DNA of 39,411 bases from Clostridia bacterium. Its GTDB lineage: Bacteria; Bacillota; Clostridia; Oscillospirales; CAG-272. The notes under the pieces were generated by a model. That model saw only the letters and a program-made list of their open reading frames with translations. It was not told where the DNA came from and searched no databases. Every line of letters begins with the position of its first letter. Position 1 is the stretch's first letter. The translations under genes were made by a program, and so were the position numbers. Location: assembly GCA_017451735.1 (NCBI GenBank), contig JAFTNU010000011.1, positions 1-39,411 of the forward strand. The letters run 5' to 3'. This document shows positions 33,201-39,411 of the stretch, piece after piece.

Positions 33201-33885
33201 GGTATATCAGCTGCAGGTCAGCTGCCGTAACCGTCTGCGTGCCATCGGTAACGTGGACCTGGGTGCCGTGGAGAAATACAAGGAGATCAAGGAGCGCTAC
33301 GACTACATGCAGGGGCAGATCAACGACATGACTGTCGCCCGTGACGACCTTTTGAAGATCATCAAGGAGTTGGAGACCGAAATGCAGGTCTCCTTCATGA
33401 AGACCTTCGAGCAGATCAACATCAACTTTGATAAAACCTTTAAGGAGCTGTTCGGCGGCGGTACCGCAGAGCTGGCCCTTTCCGACCCCAGCGATGTGCT
33501 GACCAGCGGCATCGAGATCAAGGCGGCACCTCCCGGCAAGATCATTAAAAATATGACCTTGCTGTCGGGCGGCGAGCAGTCCTTTATCGCCATTGCTCTG
33601 TTCTTTGCCATCCTGCAGGTCAATCCCACGCCCTTCTTTATCCTGGACGAGATCGAGGCGGCGCTGGACGAGGTCAACGTGGCACGCTTTGCCGCTTACA
33701 TCAAGCGTTATTCCACAGAAACGCAGTTCATTCTGATCACACACCGCCGCGGTACCATGGAGGCGGCCAATCGCCTTTACGGTGTGACCATGCCCGAGCG
33801 CGGCATCTCCAAGGTGCTGGCCCTTGACGTGGCATCGATCCGCGGAAAACAGGAAGGAGACGACTGGAATGGGATTTTTGGCTAA
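30250..33885 (+). CDS. smc: Chromosome partition protein SMC
   Basis: 1211 aa, full length. The N-terminal head has Walker A GPNGSGKS (31-38) and NISDAMRWVLGE. Long coiled coils (about 170-500 and 680-1020) flank a hinge near 510-660 (EGFAHSVRYVM to VINAGGSFTGGSV). The C-terminal head has signature LLSGGEQSFIAIAL and Walker B FFILDEIEAALDEVNVARF. With ScpA and ScpB (12-13 kb) it loads on DNA and extrudes loops to separate chromosomes. The start is TTG with AAAGGAGG 8 nt upstream. Its own promoter precedes it; ftsY overlaps its end by 17 nt. A 1071-codon open frame on the opposite strand is a shadow. Confidence 0.97.
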   Translation: MYLKSLEMQGFKSFPDKTKLTFERGATVIVGPNGSGKSNISDAMRWVLGEISSKSLRGTKMEDIIFGGADSRRPMGFAEVSVTFDNTDAEHRLDCPYDEVIVTRRYYRAGESEYFINRRPCRLRDIYELFMNTGVGRDGYSIIGQGKIAEIISRKSDERRSIFEDASGIAKYRHRKTETERKLATTEENMTRVNDVFQEVAAQVGPLEKEAEKAQRALELHEAKKKADVQLWLFDSERLRLNIEKAEENYRNSGYDLKIAEEAIENYRAQSEQISEESLSNKTKQSELYEKIQALNKENSERDRQYSVTETTIAHTKEKIQTTKEAIELKGTRLAAEEEETTRRRTAVETLEGDLARLDGEYTKKAEEAQALANRALELGGNIATALADIDERETEAMDIKVRMQVIETGKQTDSGKTESMEGEIASYRKVSEDLTRQWEEKNKVVEDYAARIAEAEEKITACDEKLDVLNDKLETLRAEENDCKVQSDIATQRINAFRAMEENLEGFAHSVRYVMESYAAGRITDAQGRRCGKIYGPLSKLISVDKKHVTAIEIALAANLQHIVVEDESVAKAAMYHLKQAQAGRATFFPISSMRGQNPTAEMEEAKKCAGYVGVASDLVECEDKFREIIASLLGRTVVFDNLEHATEMAKRTRFRVKVVTLDGQVINAGGSFTGGSVKQKSGVLSRSSEIDSLSEKLKELTKKLEAYRIDREKIEREIKELSDERSDADDRRQLLASLQNSEAAIAAQYRAKLDSNETLIEKLNNDFEALARQRADYDEELIRLAEREKELRHQIEEIGALRAEKDVERNAVLDEKTAKESEMTELYIGISGVRKDIETAKTYLEESEARANELREEIRSQQEQVAQLEESIRSEMLRQEANRNTFAEGERVLEELKTRHANLTASEMALEKKRVELESKERGKMAEKETFALAHAKNESKLQNLREEQDKLNNKFFEDYEMTRNQALELGYEMITADQREEVYQLQVSCRNRLRAIGNVDLGAVEKYKEIKERYDYMQGQINDMTVARDDLLKIIKELETEMQVSFMKTFEQININFDKTFKELFGGGTAELALSDPSDVLTSGIEIKAAPPGKIIKNMTLLSGGEQSFIAIALFFAILQVNPTPFFILDEIEAALDEVNVARFAAYIKRYSTETQFILITHRRGTMEAANRLYGVTMPERGISKVLALDVASIRGKQEGDDWNGIFG

Positions 33886-34774
33886 ATTGCGCGAAGGTCT
33901 TGCCAAGACCAAAAATGCGATCTTCGGTCGCATTGACGCATTGCTCAAGCATTTTGTCAAGGTGGATGAGGATCTTCTTGATGAGCTGGAGGAATTGCTT
34001 ATCACCGCCGATGTGGGCGTGAATACCACCGAGGAGATTCTTGACCGCCTGCGTGAGGAGATCAAGGAGGGACGCTTGAAGGAGCCCGAGCAGATCAAGG
34101 GCGTTCTCAAGGTCATCATCGAGGAGCTGATCGGAGAGGGGGAGCCCCTGCACTTGGACACGACACCGTCGGTGATCCTGATCATCGGCGTGAACGGGGC
34201 GGGCAAGACCACCTCGATCGGCAAAATCTCCAAGCGATTGAAAAAAGCGGGGAAAAAGGTGGTGGTGGCCGCCGCGGATACCGTCCGTGCCGCCGCTATC
34301 GACCAGCTGGCCGTCTGGTGTGACCGGGCCGGGGTGGAGTTGGTCCATCAGAACGAGGGCTCCGACCCCGCTGCTGTGGTCTACGACGCCATCCAGTATA
34401 CCAAGAAAAAGCAGGCGGACGTGCTGATCATCGATACCGCGGGCCGCTTGCACAACAAGAAAAATCTGATGGACGAGTTGGCCAAGATCAACCGTGTTAT
34501 TTCCCGTGAATTGCCCGATGCGGCAAGAGAGAATCTTTTGGTGCTGGATGCCACCACAGGGCAGAACGCCATTTTACAGGCCAAGGAGTTCAGTCACGCG
34601 GCCGAGATCACCGGATTGGTTCTGAACAAGCTGGACGGCACCGCCAAGGGCGGTATTGTGCTCTCCATTCGCCGCGAGCTGGGTCTGCCCGTAAAATTTG
34701 TAGGCGTTGGCGAAAAAATCGACGATATGCAGGAGTTTGACGCGGAGGAGTTTGTGACCGCGCTGTTTGAATGA
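33869..34774 (+). CDS. ftsY: Signal recognition particle receptor FtsY
   Basis: 301 aa. An N-domain helix bundle (about 1-95) is followed by the SRP GTPase domain: G1 GVNGAGKT (107-114), [28 protein letters not shown] and [11 protein letters not shown]. It docks SRP-ribosome complexes at the membrane; the acidic A-domain is absent as in most Firmicutes. The ATG at 33869 has GGAG upstream and starts inside the smc end. rnc-smc-ftsY is conserved with B. subtilis. Confidence 0.96.
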   Translation: MGFLAKLREGLAKTKNAIFGRIDALLKHFVKVDEDLLDELEELLITADVGVNTTEEILDRLREEIKEGRLKEPEQIKGVLKVIIEELIGEGEPLHLDTTPSVILIIGVNGAGKTTSIGKISKRLKKAGKKVVVAAADTVRAAAIDQLAVWCDRAGVELVHQNEGSDPAAVVYDAIQYTKKKQADVLIIDTAGRLHNKKNLMDELAKINRVISRELPDAARENLLVLDATTGQNAILQAKEFSHAAEITGLVLNKLDGTAKGGIVLSIRRELGLPVKFVGVGEKIDDMQEFDAEEFVTALFE

Positions 34775-34775
34775 G

Positions 34776-35396
34776 ATGAAAAAAATGACTGTTGTACTGG
34801 CCTCCCGCAATAAAGGGAAGGTTGCCGAGCTTCAGCGTCTTCTGACCGCTCAGCTGGGGGATGTGATCGATCTCAAGTCCCTGGACGATGTGGGAATTAC
34901 CGAGGATATTGAGGAAAACGGCACCACGTTTGAAGAAAATGCCATGATCAAGGCTACCGCTGCGGCCGGATCCGGTTACCCCGGTCTTGCCGACGATTCG
35001 GGGCTTGTGGTCCCGGCGCTCAACATGGAGCCCGGTATCTATTCGGCCCGTTATGCGGGGAATCATGATGATAAGGCGAACAATGCACTGCTTTTGAAAA
35101 AGCTGGAGGGCATTGGCGATCGCAGAGCCGCCTTCATCTGCTCTCTTGTCATGGTTTTCCCGGACGGCAGCGCTCCGATCCGCGCCGTGGGCGCGGTAGA
35201 GGGCGAGATCCTGCTTTCTCCTCGGGGAGAAAACGGCTTTGGCTACGATCCGCTTTTCTGGTACGATCCTGCCGGTAAAACGCTGGCGGAATTGTCTGCC
35301 GATGAGAAAAACGCCATCAGCCACCGCGGTGCGGCCGTGCGGATGTTTGCACGGAAATTTGCTCGCCGCATGGGGTTAGTGGAGGATGACGGGTGA
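34776..35396 (+). CDS. rdgB: XTP/dITP pyrophosphatase RdgB (HAM1)
   Basis: 206 aa. It hydrolyses non-canonical purine triphosphates to monophosphates so that they are not built into nucleic acid. Motifs: [14 protein letters not shown] near the start, [14 protein letters not shown], the acidic [13 protein letters not shown], and [12 protein letters not shown] with [10 protein letters not shown] at the end. I chose the ATG at 34776, just after the ftsY TGA; a TTG at 34767 and an ATG at 34785 are alternatives, none with a strong SD. Translational coupling with ftsY is likely. Confidence 0.93.
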   Translation: MKKMTVVLASRNKGKVAELQRLLTAQLGDVIDLKSLDDVGITEDIEENGTTFEENAMIKATAAAGSGYPGLADDSGLVVPALNMEPGIYSARYAGNHDDKANNALLLKKLEGIGDRRAAFICSLVMVFPDGSAPIRAVGAVEGEILLSPRGENGFGYDPLFWYDPAGKTLAELSADEKNAISHRGAAVRMFARKFARRMGLVEDDG

Positions 35397-35827
35397 TCTA
35401 CACCGCACAAACGAAGAAAGCCCTGCTCCTGTGCTTTGAGGCGCATCGGGATCAGGTGGACAAGAGTGGAATGCCCTATGTATTTCACCCCTTTCATCTG
35501 GCAGAGCAGATGACGGACGAGCAGACCACCGTGGCGGCTCTTTTGCATGACGTGGTAGAGGACACCTCCTACACCTTTCGGGATCTGGAGCAGATGGGCT
35601 TTGACGGCGATGTGCTCGCGGCCCTGCGCCTGTTGACCCATGCCGAGGGCGAGCCCTACATGGATTACGTGGCACGCCTGAAGGAGAATCCTATTGCCAA
35701 AGCCGTCAAGCTGGCGGATCTTTCGCACAACAGTGATCTTTCTCGCCTGGATCCGGAAGAGATTGACGAATGGGCGTTGAAAAGGCAGGAAAAATACCGA
35801 AAAGCCATTGATTTTTTAAAATCGTAA
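35393..35827 (+). CDS. Small alarmone hydrolase (MESH1/RelA-SpoT HD-type)
   Basis: 144 aa, a stand-alone HD domain of the (p)ppGpp 3'-pyrophosphohydrolase type. H32, the H52-D53 pair (ALLHDVVED), E56/D57, and D109 with N113 (KLADLSHN) occur in the order seen in MESH1 and the hydrolase half of RelA/SpoT. HRDQVDKSGMPYVFHP matches the entry motif. No synthetase or regulatory domain. It would degrade (p)ppGpp or a related nucleotide such as NADPH phosphates; activity is inferred. The start is GTG, overlapping the rdgB stop (GTGA). Confidence 0.88.
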   Translation: MIYTAQTKKALLLCFEAHRDQVDKSGMPYVFHPFHLAEQMTDEQTTVAALLHDVVEDTSYTFRDLEQMGFDGDVLAALRLLTHAEGEPYMDYVARLKENPIAKAVKLADLSHNSDLSRLDPEEIDEWALKRQEKYRKAIDFLKS

Positions 35828-35836
35828 GGAGATACT

Positions 35837-36130
35837 ATGCTTACAAGCAAACAAAGAGCGCAGCTACGCTCTATGGCGTCCAAGGAGGACACCATCATGC
35901 AGGTGGGGAAGAGCGGCGTGACCGAGCCTATGGTCAAGACCGTATCCGATGCGCTGGAGGCAAGAGAGCTGATCAAGATGCGCGTTCTGGAGAATTCCGG
36001 CGAGGCAGTGCGCGATGTGGCAGAGCAGCTTGCCGCCGCCACCGATGCCGAGGTGGTTGCGGTGATCGGCAAATGCCTGATTTTGTACCGCGAATCGAAA
36101 AACAAAAAGAATAAGATCGAGCTATGCTGA
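35837..36130 (+). CDS. yhbY: YhbY-type RNA-binding protein (CRM domain)
   Basis: 97 aa. The CRM fold is shown by LTSKQRAQLRSMASKEDTIMQVGKSGVTEPMV, a central LEARELIKMRVL, and VVAVIGKCLILYRESKNKK with a GxxG-like loop. YhbY binds pre-50S particles. The ATG at 35837 follows AAGGAGA. It sits immediately before nadD and overlaps it by 7 nt, the usual Firmicutes order. Confidence 0.94.
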   Translation: MLTSKQRAQLRSMASKEDTIMQVGKSGVTEPMVKTVSDALEARELIKMRVLENSGEAVRDVAEQLAAATDAEVVAVIGKCLILYRESKNKKNKIELC

Positions 36131-36762
36131 ACGGTGTAATACGCATCGGCATTTACGGGGGGACCTTTGCCCCCGTGCACAAGGGCCATGTGGAGGCGGC
36201 TAAGGCCTTTCTTTCCAAAATGGAATTGGATCTGCTTTATGTGATCCCCGCAGGGATCCCGCCCCACAAGCAGATCGATGCCTCTGACGATCCCGCCCAC
36301 CGCCTTGCTATGTGCGAGCTGGCCTTCGGCGGCATGAAGAACGTGATCGTCAGCGATATGGAGATCGCCCGCGGCGGACGCAGCTTTACGGTGGATACCC
36401 TTCGGACGCTTGCCGGTGATGACCGCAGACTGTTTTTGCTGATGGGTACCGACATGATGCTGACGCTGGATACCTGGCGGAAGCCCGAGGAGATCTTTCG
36501 GCTGTGCTATCCCGTTTATATCCGTCGGGAGAATGATCCGATTTTGGAGGGGCAGATCATCAAAAAAAATGAAACGTATCTGCAAAAATACGGCAAGATC
36601 GCCCGCCGCCTGGTAGCAGACGTGGTGGAGCTTTCCTCTACCGAGATCCGAGAGCGCGTCAGGGCAGGTCAGTCCATTGAGGATCTTGTCCCCGCGGCCG
36701 TGTCGGCGTATATTCGAGAGAAGGGACTGTATCGATCATCTCCCGATCTCAATGACCAATAA
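36124..36762 (+). CDS. nadD: Nicotinate-nucleotide adenylyltransferase
   Basis: 212 aa. It joins nicotinate mononucleotide and ATP to make deamido-NAD. The nucleotidyltransferase signature GGTFAPVHKGH (12-22), the GTDMMLTLDTWRKPEEI region and the C-terminal SSTEIRERV motif are as expected. It overlaps yhbY (ATGCTGA) and is followed by yqeK after 23 bp. Confidence 0.96.
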   Translation: MLNGVIRIGIYGGTFAPVHKGHVEAAKAFLSKMELDLLYVIPAGIPPHKQIDASDDPAHRLAMCELAFGGMKNVIVSDMEIARGGRSFTVDTLRTLAGDDRRLFLLMGTDMMLTLDTWRKPEEIFRLCYPVYIRRENDPILEGQIIKKNETYLQKYGKIARRLVADVVELSSTEIRERVRAGQSIEDLVPAAVSAYIREKGLYRSSPDLNDQ

Positions 36763-36785
36763 GGCCCCTACAAAGAGGTGAGATC

Positions 36786-37418
36786 ATGCAACCCATTACC
36801 GAACAAGCCTTGACCGCTTTGCGCGAAAGCGTGGCGGAGATTCTTTCCCCCTATCGCATGGCGCACACCTTGGGGGTAGAGGATATGGTGGCGCGCCTTG
36901 CCGCGCTCTATTGCCCCGAAAAAATATTGCTTCTGCGGGCGGCGGCGCTTTTGCACGACGTGACCAAGGAGCTGTCGAACGAGGAGCAACTGGTGATTTT
37001 CAATGCCCACGGCGTGACCCTTCGCTCCGACGAGGCGGATTCTCCGCAGGTCTGGCATGGCATGACGGCGGCGCTGGTGATCCCCACGCGCTACCCCGAT
37101 TTTGCCGATCCAGAGTTGATTTCGGCGGTTCGCTGGCATACCACGGGACGTGCTGGCATGACCCTTTCCGATGCGCTTTTAAGCCTTGCGGATTGCATTG
37201 AGGAGGGGCGCAAATTTGCCGATTGTATCGCGTTACGGCAGGCATTTTTTGATCCTGTTCCCGAAAAAATGACACCGTCTGAGCGTCGGCGCCATTTGCG
37301 GAATATTCTGTTGCTTTCTTACGAAAAAACACTTTCCAAGCTGCGGGAAAAGGGCGGGGCCATCTGCCTTGACAGTCTTGCGGCGTGGGAGGATTTACGA
37401 AATAGAGTTGAAATCTGA
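36786..37418 (+). CDS. yqeK: YqeK-type HD-domain diadenosine tetraphosphate hydrolase
   Basis: 210 aa. The HD core is RMAHTLGVEDMVARLA, AAALLHDVTKEL, the H-G pair in QVWHGMTAAL, AVRWHTTGRAGMTLSDALLSLADCIEEGR. Bacterial YqeK cuts Ap4A symmetrically to two ADP and limits alarmone build-up under heat or oxidative stress. The ATG at 36786 has GAGGTGA upstream. nadD-yqeK-rsfS is a conserved cluster. Confidence 0.93.
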   Translation: MQPITEQALTALRESVAEILSPYRMAHTLGVEDMVARLAALYCPEKILLLRAAALLHDVTKELSNEEQLVIFNAHGVTLRSDEADSPQVWHGMTAALVIPTRYPDFADPELISAVRWHTTGRAGMTLSDALLSLADCIEEGRKFADCIALRQAFFDPVPEKMTPSERRRHLRNILLLSYEKTLSKLREKGGAICLDSLAAWEDLRNRVEI

Positions 37419-37434
37419 TTGGAAGGAAAAAATA

Positions 37435-37830
37435 ATGGAAGACGTTACCTTTGAGAACTGGGAGTCTCTCCCGTCTTTGGCCGAGGCCGATCCTACCGAG
37501 CTTGCCGAGGCTGTCCGTTTTGTGCTGGATGCCAAGCGCGGACGCGATATCGCCGTGATCTCTGTGGAGGGGCGTAGCGATATTACCGATCGCATGGTGC
37601 TTTGCAGTGCCAATTCCGGCACCCATGTCCGCGCTCTTGCCGGCGAGGTGGAATACCGTCTGGGGCAGCGCGGAGTGCATCCGCTCCATACCGATGGGGG
37701 CGACCAGCGCTCCTGGATGGTGGTGGATTTCGGTACCGTGATGGTGCATGTGTTTGACCGTGAGGCCAGAGAATTTTATCATCTTGACAAACTGTATGCG
37801 GAGCCCAAGCTCCCCGCAGAGGAGGAATAA
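37435..37830 (+). CDS. rsfS: Ribosome silencing factor RsfS
   Basis: 131 aa. It binds L14 and keeps ribosomal subunits apart when nutrients are short. DAKRGRDIAVISVEGRSDITDRMVLCSANSGTHVRALAGEVE and the final WMVVDFGTVMVHVFDREAREFYHLDKLY are diagnostic. The ATG at 37435 follows GGAAGGA; longer starts lie in yqeK. leuS starts 3 bp after its stop. Confidence 0.95.
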   Translation: MEDVTFENWESLPSLAEADPTELAEAVRFVLDAKRGRDIAVISVEGRSDITDRMVLCSANSGTHVRALAGEVEYRLGQRGVHPLHTDGGDQRSWMVVDFGTVMVHVFDREAREFYHLDKLYAEPKLPAEEE

Positions 37831-37833
37831 GCA

Positions 37834-39390
37834 ATGAAATACGATTTTGCCGCCACAGAAAAAAAGTGGCAGGAAAAATGGGAAAAGGCTGGCATTTTTC
37901 ACGCCGCCGACACCAGTGACAAGCCTAAGTTCTACGGACTTGTGGAGTTTCCGTATCCCAGCGGTGCGGGTATGCACGTGGGGCATATCAAGGCATACGC
38001 CGGGCTTGAGGTGGTCAGCCGCAAGCGCCGTATGCAGGGCTATAACGTGCTCTATCCCATCGGCTTTGACGCCTTTGGTCTGCCCACCGAGAACTATGCC
38101 ATCAAAACCGGCATCCACCCCCGTCAGGTGACCGATAAGAATATCGCCCGCTTCTCCGAGCAGTTAAAGCGCGTAGGCTTTTCCTTTGACTGGGATCGCG
38201 TGGTCGATACCACCGAGGAAAAGTACTATAAATGGACCCAGTGGATCTTCCTCAAAATGTTCGAGAACGGTCTGGTGTTCCGCGATACCGCACTGGTGAA
38301 CTACTGCCCCAGCTGCAAGGTGGTCCTTTCCAACGAGGATTCCCAGGGGGGCAAGTGCGATATCTGCCACAGCGATATCGTGCAGAAGTCCAAGGACGTG
38401 TGGTATCTGCGCATCACCAAGTATGCCGACAAGCTACTGGAGGGCTTGGAGGAGGTCGACTACCTGCCCAACGTCAAGATGCAGCAGGTCAACTGGATCG
38501 GCAGAAGCACCGGTGCCTTTGTCAACTTCAGCCTGAAGGGCATTGACGAGAAGCTCCGCATCTATACCACCCGTCCCGACACCCTCTTTGGCGTCACCTT
38601 TATGGTCATGGCGCCCGAGCATCCTCTGCTTGAAAAATATCGCGACCGCATCACCAACGCAGGTGCGCTGGACGCTTACCGTGAGGAGTGCGCCAAAAAG
38701 ACCGAGTTCGAGCGTACCCAAATGAACAAGGATAAGACCGGCGTACGTATCGAGGGTTTGACCGCGGTGAATCCCGTCAGCGGTAAGGAGATCCCGATCT
38801 ACATCTCGGACTACGTGATGATTGGCTACGGCACCGGTGCCATCATGGCAGTACCGGCTCACGACGACCGCGATTACGCCTTTGCCAAGAAGTTCGGCAT
38901 TGACATCATCGAGGTGATCAAGGGCGGCGATATTTCCAAAGAGGCCTACGCCGGCGACGGTGAGATGGTCAACTCCGATTTTCTTGACGGCATCAAGGAA
39001 AAGAAGATCGCCATCGAAAAGATGGTAAAGGTCCTGGAGGAGAAGGGCGTCGGAGAGGCAGGCGTCCAGTATAAGATGAAGGATTGGGCGTTCAACCGTC
39101 AGCGCTACTGGGGCGAGCCCATCCCGATCGTGCACTGCGAGAAGTGCGGCATGGTTCCCGTACCTTACAGCGAGCTGCCCTTAAAGCTGCCTCAGATCGA
39201 GAATTTTGCTCCCGGTGAGGGCGGAGAATCGCCCCTTGCCAAGATCGATAGCTTTGTGAACTGCAAGTGCCCCAAGTGCGGCGGCGCGGCCAAGCGCGAG
39301 ACCGACACCATGCCCCAGTGGGCAGGCTCCTCCTGGTACTTCCTGCGCTATATTGACCCGCTGAACGACGAGTGTCTTGCCGATCACTAA
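37834..39390 (+). CDS. leuS: Leucyl-tRNA synthetase, N-terminal part, ended by an in-frame TAA at the window edge
   Basis: 518 codons of the roughly 800 of LeuRS, which charges tRNA-Leu. The ATP site HVGH lies in YPSGAGMHVGHIKAYAG; the zinc region CPSCKVVLSNEDSQGGKC and the editing domain (TTRPDTLFGVTFMV, GTGAIMAVPAHDDRDY) are present; the catalytic domain resumes at WAFNRQRYWGEPIP and reaches SSWYFLRYIDPLNDE. The frame then hits TAA at 39388-39390, yet the next seven codons read KLKYWMP, the family's conserved continuation. A point mutation from a Glu, Lys or Gln codon or a sequence error explains this best. The KMSKS half is outside the window. Confidence 0.92.
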   Translation: MKYDFAATEKKWQEKWEKAGIFHAADTSDKPKFYGLVEFPYPSGAGMHVGHIKAYAGLEVVSRKRRMQGYNVLYPIGFDAFGLPTENYAIKTGIHPRQVTDKNIARFSEQLKRVGFSFDWDRVVDTTEEKYYKWTQWIFLKMFENGLVFRDTALVNYCPSCKVVLSNEDSQGGKCDICHSDIVQKSKDVWYLRITKYADKLLEGLEEVDYLPNVKMQQVNWIGRSTGAFVNFSLKGIDEKLRIYTTRPDTLFGVTFMVMAPEHPLLEKYRDRITNAGALDAYREECAKKTEFERTQMNKDKTGVRIEGLTAVNPVSGKEIPIYISDYVMIGYGTGAIMAVPAHDDRDYAFAKKFGIDIIEVIKGGDISKEAYAGDGEMVNSDFLDGIKEKKIAIEKMVKVLEEKGVGEAGVQYKMKDWAFNRQRYWGEPIPIVHCEKCGMVPVPYSELPLKLPQIENFAPGEGGESPLAKIDSFVNCKCPKCGGAAKRETDTMPQWAGSSWYFLRYIDPLNDECLADH

Positions 39391-39411
39391 AAGTTGAAAT
39401 ACTGGATGCCC

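Noticed and set aside
31018-34233. 1071-codon open frame on the minus strand opposite smc and ftsY
   Set aside because: A shadow of the codon use of the plus-strand genes, hydrophobic and repetitive, without promoter or ribosome site. SMC and FtsY motifs on the plus strand are unambiguous.
39388-39390. Stop-codon reassignment explaining the TAA in leuS
   Set aside because: TAA ends other core genes here (rplT, rpmI, rsfS) at their normal lengths.

Overview
The window comes from a spore-forming, anaerobe-type Clostridia (Firmicutes), most likely a gut Oscillospirales/Christensenellales-like lineage. The evidence is a full-length Spo0A, GerW/YtfJ-type and SleB-type sporulation genes, and B. 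subtilis-like gene orders (lon-engB, scpA-scpB, infC-rpmI-rplT, dprA-topA-trmFO, plsX-rnc-smc-ftsY, nadD-yqeK-rsfS-leuS). Shine-Dalgarno sites are strong and sigma-A promoters are close to consensus. Most of the window is moderately GC-rich core genome; about 4.1-6.9 kb is clearly AT-richer and looks acquired.

Layout. 1-2.7 kb: end of a sugar-ABC ATPase gene, then a cytoplasmic clan-A glycoside hydrolase and an SGNH esterase (carbohydrate use). 2.7-3.65 kb: secreted SleB-type wall hydrolase. 3.65-4.2 kb: a compact locus with the anatomy of a type I toxin-antitoxin system, namely a 25-aa holin-like peptide gene on the minus strand and a convergent antisense RNA on the plus strand, each with its own promoter and terminator. 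4.2-6.93 kb: AT-rich module with three minus-strand genes (DUF3775-like protein, zinc-ribbon membrane protein, frameshifted PH-domain gene), divergent from an XRE repressor gene across a perfect 12-bp inverted repeat lying on overlapping promoters.

6.97-19.7 kb: minus-strand housekeeping run lon, engB, two histidine phosphatases, lysA, M50 protease, scpA, scpB, ytfI-like, ytfJ, D-Ala-D-Ala carboxypeptidase, rluB, small acetyltransferase-like gene, then a terminator and separately transcribed spo0A. 19.7-20.37 kb: a non-coding divide with a candidate structured RNA of about 200 nt (minus strand) and the infC leader, which contains an internal terminator. 20.37-21.52 kb: infC (AUU start), rpmI, rplT. 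21.56-22.3 kb: four tandem 117-bp repeats plus a degenerate tail. 22.3-39.4 kb: plus-strand core genes trmH-type methyltransferase, dprA, topA, trmFO, plsX, rnc, smc, ftsY, rdgB, small alarmone hydrolase, yhbY, nadD, yqeK, rsfS and leuS. In leuS an in-frame TAA appears 21 nt before the window end, although the reading frame clearly continues past it.

The most notable items are the toxin-antitoxin locus, the unassigned structured RNA between lon and infC, the XRE-controlled AT-rich module, the 117-bp repeat array and the leuS nonsense codon. All functional calls come from reading motifs and gene order; no database search was run.
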